Assembly: GCA_007127615.1 (NCBI GenBank)
Contig: SKZB01000200.1
Coordinates: 1 to 5,448, forward strand
Length of the DNA: 5,448 nucleotides
Direction: 5' to 3'
Origin: Phycisphaerales bacterium
GTDB taxonomy: Bacteria > Planctomycetota > Phycisphaerae > Phycisphaerales > SM1A02
The notes under the pieces are model-generated. The model saw nothing but the letters and a program-made list of their open reading frames with translations, was not told where the DNA came from and did not search any database. Shown here one piece after another: positions 1 to 5,448 of this stretch (position 1 is its first letter; the number at the start of each line of letters is the position of its first letter). A program made the translations under genes and the position numbers.

Positions 1-257
1 AGCCGGGTCGCGGGCTGGGACAGTTGTCCTATCCGTACGATGTGCTCGTTCTGGAGGACGAATCGTTGCTGGTCGTCGAGTTTCACAACAACCGGATTCA
101 GAAGTTCCGCAAGGACGGCACACCGGTCGGACTCTACGGCCGCATCGGATTTCGCGAGGGCGAGATGCAGTACCCGTGGTCGGTGGCGGGGAACCTCGAG
201 CGAATCTACGTCGTGGATTCGGGGAACAATCGTGTGCAGCGGGCACGTACGCCGTGA
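1..257 (+). CDS. NHL-repeat beta-propeller protein, C-terminal end (5' truncated)
   Basis: The reading frame is open from base 3 to a TGA at 255-257, giving 84 visible residues; the start lies upstream of the window. Two NHL-type blades can be seen. The first (about residues 7-36) has the pattern GQLSYPYDV, then a hydrophobic strand and NNRIQKF. The second (about residues 52-80) has GEMQYPWSV, then IYVVDSGNNRVQR. The 'P-x-x-V ... V-D/E-x-x-N-N-R-V/I-Q' signature is typical of NHL propellers, which usually serve as protein- or ligand-binding scaffolds, often outside the cytoplasm. The protein stops four residues after the last blade, so the propeller is its C-terminal domain. No catalytic function can be inferred. 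The 183-base gap to the next gene suggests it need not belong to the downstream unit. A TTG at 24 lies inside the first blade and is not a plausible start. Confidence 0.85.
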   Translation, partial: PGRGLGQLSYPYDVLVLEDESLLVVEFHNNRIQKFRKDGTPVGLYGRIGFREGEMQYPWSVAGNLERIYVVDSGNNRVQRARTP

Positions 258-273
258 GGGCTGATCCGTGCCG

Positions 274-299
274 GGCCGCGGGCCGGAGCGGCGCGGGCC
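274..299 (+). terminator. Possible GC-rich hairpin after the NHL gene (weak)
   Basis: Starting 16 bases after the NHL stop codon, GGCCGCG (274-280) can pair with CGCGGGCC (292-299), leaving one bulged G. Inside it, CCG (283-285) pairs with CGG (289-291) around a GAG loop. No T-tract follows, so it is not a classical intrinsic terminator. In sequence this GC-rich, such a stem may also occur by chance. Its position just after a stop codon is the only supporting context. Confidence 0.25.
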
Positions 300-430
300 G
301 GGGCCGAAGCGTGGCGCCGAATCCGGAAGCGACCGGACCCGCCTCGTTTTCACGGGCGTTCGGCCGGGTTTTGCCTTACCATGGCCAGTGGCCTGACGCC
401 GATGGCCTCGCTACGCCCGCCCATCTTTCG

Positions 431-434
431 GGAG
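431..434 (+). promoter_or_regulatory. Ribosome binding site deciding the start of the VWA membrane protein
   Basis: GGAG at 431-434 lies six bases before the ATG at 441, which is good Shine-Dalgarno spacing. The alternative in-frame ATGs at 381 and 402 have no purine-rich element in front of them. They would also add 20 or 13 residues without recognisable features ahead of the first membrane segment. The start at 441 is therefore preferred. Confidence 0.65.
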
Positions 435-440
435 CTCCCC

Positions 441-3400
441 ATGGACGGAGGATTGCCGCTTCAGTTTGAACAGCCGCTCGGGCTGCTGTTGTTGCTGCTG
501 ATCATTCCGGCGTTGCTGATCGCCCGGCGGAGCGTGGGGATGCAGTCGCCCGTGCGGGCGTCGATCATTTTTTTCTTCCGCGTCCTGGTGATCCTGCTGA
601 TCACCATGGCCCTGGCCCATCCGAACTGGGAACAGCGCGGCGAAGGGCTGACCGTCACGGTTGTCCTGGACCGCAGCCATTCGATCCCGATGCGTTTGCG
701 CGACCGCGCGGAGCAGTTTCTGCGCGAAGCCAGCGAGCACCGCGAACCGGAGGACCGTCTCGGCTCGATTATCGTGGGCCGCGATTCGACCATCACCGCG
801 ATGCCCGACCGGCTCTCCGCCGTGACCAGCGGGCTGGACGATGTCGACCGCAGCGCGACGAATCTCGCGGCGGGGCTGCGCCTCGCGCTCGCCCTCGCGC
901 CGGAGGACACGGCCAACCGGATCGTGATCGCTTCCGACGGCAACGAGACGATCGATTCGGTGTTGGCAGCGGCGGAGTTGGCGCGCGCGAACAACGTTCC
1001 GGTGGATGTTCTCCCGCTGGAATTCAGCTACGAGAACGAAGTTCTGTTCGAACGGATCATGACGCCGGCCCGGGCGAGGCAGGGACAGACCGTCAACGTA
1101 CGCATGGTGCTGCGCAGTCAGCGCGAAGCGTCCGGAACGCTTTATCTGCGCAAGAACGACGAGCCGCTTGATCTCGATCCCGACGAACCGGGCATGGGCC
1201 GGAGCGTCGAGTTGTCGCCCGGCGTGTCGGTGTTTCCCGTGACGATCCGACTGGATGATCCCGGCCCCGCGCAGTTCAGCGCGACCTTTGAACCCGATTC
1301 CTCGGATATGGACACGCTGCCCCAGAACAACCATGCGATGGCGGTGACGTTCGTGACCGGTGAGGGGCGCATACTCGTACTTGAAGAGTCGGAAATCGAA
1401 TCCGCGAATCTGGTGCGTGCGCTGCGGGAAAGCGATCTGGTGGTGGATGTTGAACCGCCGCAGGCATTGACGGGAGGACTGGTCTTTCTCAGCGCGTACG
1501 ATGCGGTCATCCTGGCCAATGTCCCGCGCTGGGCGTTCGACGATGAGCAGGATCGCATGCTGCACGCGTACGTTCATGATCTGGGCGGTGGGCTGATCAT
1601 GCTCGGGGGGCCGGAGTCTTTCGGCGCCGGCGGGTGGATTGATTCTGAGACCGCGCGGGTTCTGCCCGTGCGCCTGGATCCGCCGCAGACGCGGCAGATG
1701 CCGCGCGGTGCGCTCACGCTGGTCATGCACTCCTGCGAGATGCCGCAGGGTAACTACTGGGGACAGGAGGTCGCCCGGGCGGCGATCAACGCGCTGAGCC
1801 GGCAGGACTATGTCGGCATCGTCGAGTACGACTGGCGCGTGCGCGAAAATCAGGGCGCGACCTGGGCGTTCCCGATCCAGGTGGCCGGGAACAAGCAGGC
1901 CGCCATCGCCGCGACCCGGCAACTGGTGGTCGGCGACACCAAGGACTTCGGCCCGCTCCTGCGCATCACGCATGAGGGCATGCAATCGATCAGCGCCGGT
2001 CAGAAGCACGTCATCATCATCTCCGACGGTGATCCCCAGCCGCCTCCGCCGACGCTCCTGCGGCAGTTCGTGCAGGACAAGATCACCATCACGACCGTCA
2101 TGGTCATCGGCCACGGCAGTGAGGCGGACCGGCGGAAGATGCAGGCCATCGCCGAGACGACCGGCGGGCGGTTCTATCACATCATGAACCCCACCCAACT
2201 GCCGCAGATCTTCATCAAGGAAGCGCAGCTCGTCTCCCGTTCGCTGATTCAGGAAGGTGAGCTGTTTCAGCCGCAGGTGGTCAGCCGTCTGCCCGGTCCC
2301 GTGGAAGGGTACGCGGCGGTCCCCGCCGTTGAGGGCTACGTGCTCACCGCCTTGCGCGAAGGATTGAGTCAGACGCCGATTGTGCTGGCCACCAGTGAGG
2401 GTGAGGATCCGATCTTCGCCCACTGGAACTACGGCCTCGGTAAATCGCTGGCGTACACCTCCGACGTGATGGGCCGGTGGGGTGAACGCTGGGCGACCTG
2501 GTCGGAGTTCAAGGCGTTCTGGACCCAGGCCGTCCGCTGGTCGATGCGCCCGAGTTCACCGGCCAATTTCAATCTGAGTACGCGGTTGGACGGCGATCGG
2601 GCCATCGTCGAGGTCGAGGCGCTCGACGCCGACGCGTCGTTTCTCAACTTTCTTCGGATGCGGGCCGCGATGATTCAGCCCGACGGCAGCGCCGAGCCGC
2701 TTGGTCTGCAGCAGGTCGGCCCCGGACGCTACCGCGGTGAGTTCGAGATCGGCGATGAGGGAGCGTATCTGATCAATGTCAACTATGCCGCCGGGGCCGA
2801 GGAAGAGAGCCAGGGCAATCTGCAGGCGGCGGTGACGGTGCCGTACTCACAGGAGTACCGCGCGGTTTCGCACAACGCAGCGCTTCTGCGTCAACTGGCG
2901 GAGATGACGGGTGGGCGTGTGTTGTCCGCGACGTCGAATCCGGCCGACGTATTGCTTTACGACCGGGCCGTGCTCGAAGTGCCCCGGAGTCCGAAGGCGA
3001 TCTGGGATCTGCTCGCAATCCTTGCCGCGATTCTGTTCCTGTTCGATGTCGCGTCACGACGGCTGGCGATTGACGGCGCGAAGGTTCTCACCGCGCTGCG
3101 CCGCGCGGTCGGTCGACGTGAAGAGGTCGAGGACAGCACCGTCGAAGCATGGAAGAAGGCGCGCGGCCAGGTGTCGCACCGAAAGCCGACAGCGGAGAAG
3201 AAGGACCCGGACGGTCCGGATCGTTCCGCACGTTTTGAGGCGAGCGAAGAAGACGCCGCGAGCGCGATCGACGTCGGGGCGGCAGAGTCGGCCGGCAGGG
3301 GCAAGTCCGACCCGAATGCGCCGTCCAAGGCGAAATCGAATCCGGCCGACGCACCGCCACCGGATGAAGGTGAGTACACCTCGCGTCTGCTGGCCGCGAA

Positions 3401-3467
3401 GCGGCGGGCCCGGCAGCAGAAGGAAGAGGACCCCGGGGCCGACGACGGCGGGGGAGGGAAGACGTGA
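441..3467 (+). CDS. Membrane-anchored double-VWA protein with glutamine-amidotransferase-like domain
   Basis: From the ATG at 441 the protein has 1008 residues. Membrane segments at about 12-28 and 40-59, separated by ARR, resemble the BatA-type N-terminus; with a third at about 853-870 they predict an outside-facing body and a cytoplasmic tail. Domains in order: VWA1 (about 70-195) with an intact metal site (D77-R-S79-H-S81, T140, D166 in ASDG); a beta-sandwich (about 200-305); a class I amidotransferase-like domain (about 308-423 and 619-703) whose GGPESFGAGGW loop (389-399) lacks the catalytic cysteine; VWA2 (about 424-600) inserted in that domain, with a degenerate site (H430-S-C432-E-M434, but D529 kept); a second beta-sandwich (about 708-800); a TGGR motif (824-827); and a charged Lys/Glu/Pro/Ala-rich tail (871-1008). 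It probably works as a binding scaffold paired with the MoxR and DUF58 proteins downstream. The partner or substrate is unknown. Family call firm, function inferred. Confidence 0.9.
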   Translation: MDGGLPLQFEQPLGLLLLLLIIPALLIARRSVGMQSPVRASIIFFFRVLVILLITMALAHPNWEQRGEGLTVTVVLDRSHSIPMRLRDRAEQFLREASEHREPEDRLGSIIVGRDSTITAMPDRLSAVTSGLDDVDRSATNLAAGLRLALALAPEDTANRIVIASDGNETIDSVLAAAELARANNVPVDVLPLEFSYENEVLFERIMTPARARQGQTVNVRMVLRSQREASGTLYLRKNDEPLDLDPDEPGMGRSVELSPGVSVFPVTIRLDDPGPAQFSATFEPDSSDMDTLPQNNHAMAVTFVTGEGRILVLEESEIESANLVRALRESDLVVDVEPPQALTGGLVFLSAYDAVILANVPRWAFDDEQDRMLHAYVHDLGGGLIMLGGPESFGAGGWIDSETARVLPVRLDPPQTRQMPRGALTLVMHSCEMPQGNYWGQEVARAAINALSRQDYVGIVEYDWRVRENQGATWAFPIQVAGNKQAAIAATRQLVVGDTKDFGPLLRITHEGMQSISAGQKHVIIISDGDPQPPPPTLLRQFVQDKITITTVMVIGHGSEADRRKMQAIAETTGGRFYHIMNPTQLPQIFIKEAQLVSRSLIQEGELFQPQVVSRLPGPVEGYAAVPAVEGYVLTALREGLSQTPIVLATSEGEDPIFAHWNYGLGKSLAYTSDVMGRWGERWATWSEFKAFWTQAVRWSMRPSSPANFNLSTRLDGDRAIVEVEALDADASFLNFLRMRAAMIQPDGSAEPLGLQQVGPGRYRGEFEIGDEGAYLINVNYAAGAEEESQGNLQAAVTVPYSQEYRAVSHNAALLRQLAEMTGGRVLSATSNPADVLLYDRAVLEVPRSPKAIWDLLAILAAILFLFDVASRRLAIDGAKVLTALRRAVGRREEVEDSTVEAWKKARGQVSHRKPTAEKKDPDGPDRSARFEASEEDAASAIDVGAAESAGRGKSDPNAPSKAKSNPADAPPPDEGEYTSRLLAAKRRARQQKEEDPGADDGGGGKT
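3453..3457 (+). promoter_or_regulatory. Ribosome binding site of the MoxR gene, inside the preceding gene
   Basis: GGAGG at 3453-3457 lies six bases before the GTG at 3464 and inside the glycine codons at the end of the VWA gene. This strong site supports the GTG start and the four-base overlap with the upstream stop codon. The poly-glycine end of the upstream protein may be partly a by-product of encoding this site. Confidence 0.7.
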
Positions 3468-4519
3468 CGGTGGCGGCGGACTTCTCCAAAATCAGCGCGG
3501 CGCTGGGAACGTCGTTCGATGACATTGATTCGGCGAAACGCGCGTGCGCTTCGTTCCGGGAGGTGTATGCCGAGCTGCGCCGCGCCGTCGGTGAAGTGAT
3601 CGTCGGTCAGGAGACGATCGTCGAGCAGGCGTTGATCGCGCTCTTTGCCGATGGTCATATTCTGCTTGAAGGCGTACCCGGACTGGGCAAAACCCTGCTG
3701 GTGAGCACGCTCGGGCGCGTCCTGAGTCTGCCGTACGCGCGGATTCAGTTCACGCCGGACATCATGCCGGCGGACATCACCGGCACCAGCATCGTGATCG
3801 ACGATGAGAAGACCGGCAAGCGCACGTTCGAGTTCCGTCCCGGGCCGATCTTTCATCAGCTCGTTCTCGCCGATGAAATCAACCGCGCCACCCCCAAAAG
3901 TCAGGCGGCTCTGCTGGAGGCGATGCAGGAACGTTCGGTGACGACGGCCGGCCGGACGCATCCGCTCGTGCGACCGTTCTTCGTGATGGCGACCCAGAAT
4001 CCGGTCGAGCAGGAGGGAACCTACCCGCTGCCGGAGGCGCAGCTCGATCGGTTCCTTTTCAAGATCGTCGTGCCGTACACCGACCGGCAGGAGTTGAACA
4101 CGATCCTCGAACGCACCACGCGGAACCGGGAAGTATCGCTGGATCCGGTCCTGGATGGCGCATCGATCATGCACGCCCAGCGGCTGGCGCGGAGAATCGT
4201 CGTCGCGCCGCAGGTGCAGGATTACATCATCCGACTGGTGCTCTCGACCCATCCGACCGGATCGTCCATTCCGGAAGAGTTGAAGACGTTCATTCGTGTC
4301 GGCGTGAGTCCGCGCGGCGCGCAGTCGCTGATCTCGGCCGCGAAGGTCAAGGCGCTCATCGACGGCCGGTACGCGATCGCGATTCGTGATGTGCACGAGA
4401 TCGCCCGCGCCGCGTTGCGGCACCGGATGGTGCGAACGTTCGAAGCCGAGGCGGAGAACGTGACGCCGGACGATATCATTGAGAAACTGATCCGCCACGT
4501 CCCCCGTGAAGCGGACTGA
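3464..4519 (+). CDS. MoxR-family AAA+ ATPase
   Basis: This is a complete 351-residue cytoplasmic ATPase of the MoxR class (AAA_3 core with C-terminal lid). Visible motifs are Walker A GVPGLGKT (70-77), Walker B LVLADEIN (133-140, with D137 and E138), sensor 1 in ATQNP (176-180), the arginine-finger region EAQLDRF (191-197, R196), and sensor 2 in SPRG (282-285). All key residues are present, so ATP hydrolysis is expected. Related proteins form hexamers and act as chaperone-like remodellers of VWA proteins or of enzymes needing maturation. The GTG start overlaps the upstream stop as GTGA, indicating translational coupling, and a DUF58 gene follows after 22 bases. About 30 residues precede the conserved helix that begins the family core, slightly more than usual. 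The symbol moxR is not used because the subfamily and target are unknown. Family assignment is very secure; the role in this operon is inferred. Confidence 0.96.
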   Translation: MTVAADFSKISAALGTSFDDIDSAKRACASFREVYAELRRAVGEVIVGQETIVEQALIALFADGHILLEGVPGLGKTLLVSTLGRVLSLPYARIQFTPDIMPADITGTSIVIDDEKTGKRTFEFRPGPIFHQLVLADEINRATPKSQAALLEAMQERSVTTAGRTHPLVRPFFVMATQNPVEQEGTYPLPEAQLDRFLFKIVVPYTDRQELNTILERTTRNREVSLDPVLDGASIMHAQRLARRIVVAPQVQDYIIRLVLSTHPTGSSIPEELKTFIRVGVSPRGAQSLISAAKVKALIDGRYAIAIRDVHEIARAALRHRMVRTFEAEAENVTPDDIIEKLIRHVPREAD

Positions 4520-4524
4520 ACGAT

Positions 4525-4530
4525 AAGGAA
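4525..4530 (+). promoter_or_regulatory. Ribosome binding site of the DUF58 gene
   Basis: AAGGAA at 4525-4530 lies 11 bases before the ATG at 4542. A second GGAG at 4536-4539 is only two bases from the start and is probably too close to work. The wide spacing may mean moderate initiation helped by re-initiation from the MoxR stop 22 bases upstream. Confidence 0.5.
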
Positions 4531-4541
4531 CTGACGGAGCC

Positions 4542-5448
4542 ATGAGCCAGTTCGGCGTGCCAACCGAGACCCCGCCCCGACGTGTGGATGAGCTGATCAG
4601 CAGCGAGCTGATGGCCAAGCTCAACCAGGTCGATGTCTTCAGCAAGAAGATCTTTGCCGGCAAGCTGCAGGGTGAACGCCGGAGCAAGAAGCGCGGCCAG
4701 AGCGTGGAGTTCGCGGATTACCGCCACTACACGCACGGCGATGACCTGCGCTTTGTCGACTGGAACATCTTCGCCCGGCTCGACAAACTCTTTATCAAAA
4801 TGTTCCTCGAAGAGGAAGACCTTTCGCTCGTCATCGCCATCGACAGCAGCAAGTCGATGCACTGGGGAAACCCGTCGAAGTTCATCTACGCCCAGAGACT
4901 GGCGATGGCGCTCGGATACATCGGGCTGGTCAATCAGAACCGGGTCTCGCTCTTTTCCTTCAACGCCGCTGGTCTCCTGCCGTTGACGAACCTGCGCGGG
5001 GGACGCCGCGTGCAGGAAATGGGGGCGTGGCTGCTGAAACTGGAAGCGGAGAGCGGCAGCGGTTTCGACGACGCCATGCGGTCAATATCCATGACGCGTC
5101 AGGGCAAGGGCGTGATGCTGATTCTCTCGGACTTTCTGTTCAAGGAGGGGTACGAGAAGGGCCTGCGCTACCTTGCCGGCGGCGGATACGACACCTTCTG
5201 TATGCAGCTCCTCTCACCCGAAGAGATCGATCCCGGCGCGGCCGGCCTGCAGGGCGACTTGCGACTGACCGACATCGAAGACGATGATGTCGCGGAAGTC
5301 ACGGTCAGCGGCGCGCTGCTGAAGAGATACAAGGACAATCTCAACGCCTACTGCGGCAAGCTGCGTGAGTTCTGTGTCCGCCGCGGCATGATGCACATGA
5401 CGATCGATACGAAGACCGACCTCAACGTACTGCTCATGGATTACTTGC
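4542..5448 (+). CDS. DUF58 domain protein with VWA-like metal site (3' end cut by window)
   Basis: The frame runs from the ATG at 4542 to the window edge with no stop, giving 302 residues; the last few residues are missing. Near residues 43-90 it shows the DUF58 signature: GERRSKKRGQSVEFADYRHY, then HGDDLRFVDWNIFAR. A VWA-like metal site follows, D101-S-S103-K-S105 in VIAIDSSKSM, with a later acidic residue in LILSDF (D197). No membrane segment is seen, so this is probably the soluble DUF58 form. DUF58 proteins are almost always encoded next to MoxR ATPases and are thought to be their partners or clients, but their biochemical role is poorly defined. The end in view (DTKTDLNVLLMDYL) resembles the usual family C-terminus, so only about 5-15 residues are likely missing. 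The gene starts 22 bases after the MoxR stop and probably shares its transcript. Confidence 0.93.
   Translation, partial: MSQFGVPTETPPRRVDELISSELMAKLNQVDVFSKKIFAGKLQGERRSKKRGQSVEFADYRHYTHGDDLRFVDWNIFARLDKLFIKMFLEEEDLSLVIAIDSSKSMHWGNPSKFIYAQRLAMALGYIGLVNQNRVSLFSFNAAGLLPLTNLRGGRRVQEMGAWLLKLEAESGSGFDDAMRSISMTRQGKGVMLILSDFLFKEGYEKGLRYLAGGGYDTFCMQLLSPEEIDPGAAGLQGDLRLTDIEDDDVAEVTVSGALLKRYKDNLNAYCGKLREFCVRRGMMHMTIDTKTDLNVLLMDYL

Larger units (their letters stand above)
258..440. other. Intergenic gap between the NHL gene and the VWA operon
   Basis: This 183-base gap is strongly GC-rich in its first 90 bases and slightly more mixed after about 340. It contains one imperfect hairpin (274-299) and no convincing -35/-10 pair. 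A TTGCCT at 371-376 has no matching -10 box at normal spacing. If the three-gene unit has its own promoter it should lie here, but the sequence does not show where. Open frames crossing the gap lack start signals and resemble no known family. Confidence 0.5.

Noticed and set aside
383..393. Small inverted repeat GGCC-AGT-GGCC, considered as an operator
   Set aside because: Each arm is itself a four-base palindrome, so the symmetry is trivial and common in GC-rich DNA. No promoter elements accompany it.
381..440. An upstream in-frame start for the VWA protein, adding 20 residues
   Set aside because: It has no ribosome binding site, whereas the ATG at 441 has GGAG at correct spacing and directly precedes the N-terminal membrane segment.
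176..469. A plus-strand open frame covering the gap between the NHL and VWA genes
   Set aside because: It overlaps both neighbouring genes in another frame, has no ribosome site and gives an Arg/Ala/Gly-rich translation typical of non-coding GC-rich DNA.
411..2423. A 670-codon open frame on the minus strand, opposite the VWA gene
   Set aside because: It runs antisense to a gene with clear domains. Its translation is rich in Arg, His, Gln and Asp and shows no family motif. Long antisense frames are expected in GC-rich genes because of third-position bias.
2911..3522. A plus-strand 203-codon open frame overlapping the end of the VWA gene
   Set aside because: It is an out-of-frame, Arg-rich shadow of the VWA tail and the MoxR start, with no domain and no start signal.
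2957..4687. A 576-codon open frame on the minus strand, spanning the tail of the VWA gene, the MoxR gene and the DUF58 start
   Set aside because: It lies opposite an unmistakable AAA+ ATPase, spans three genes, has low-complexity Ser/Arg/Ala composition and no recognisable domain. It is a codon-bias shadow.

Overview
This GC-rich window carries four genes, all on the plus strand, with no sign of mobile DNA, RNA genes or CRISPR. Domain architecture and codon use suggest an environmental bacterium, most likely a member of Planctomycetota (perhaps a Phycisphaerae-like lineage). The main argument is the large membrane protein that nests a von Willebrand A (VWA) domain inside a glutamine-amidotransferase-like domain, a form I associate with that phylum. 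This placement is inference from family knowledge, not a database match.

Layout: (1) bases 1-257 hold the C-terminal end of an NHL-repeat beta-propeller protein whose start lies outside the window. (2) Bases 258-440 are a GC-rich gap with one imperfect hairpin and no clear promoter. (3) Bases 441-3467 encode a membrane protein of 1008 residues with two N-terminal membrane segments, a VWA domain with an intact metal site, a beta-sandwich, a cysteine-less amidotransferase-like domain interrupted by a second VWA domain with a degenerate metal site, another beta-sandwich, a third membrane segment and a long charged tail. (4) Bases 3464-4519 encode a complete MoxR-family AAA+ ATPase that overlaps the previous gene by four bases (GTGA). 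(5) From 4542 to the window edge runs a DUF58 protein with a VWA-like metal site, missing only its last few residues.

Genes 3 to 5 form a compact, probably co-transcribed unit of the MoxR-VWA-DUF58 type. In characterised relatives, MoxR ATPases act as chaperone-like remodellers working with VWA proteins, which bind partners through a metal ion. The model here is that the cytoplasmic MoxR and DUF58 proteins act with the membrane-anchored VWA protein, possibly through its charged cytoplasmic tail. The substrate is unknown. The least ordinary features are the double-VWA nested architecture, the lost metal site in the second VWA domain, and a repeated VWA-end motif near the third membrane segment.
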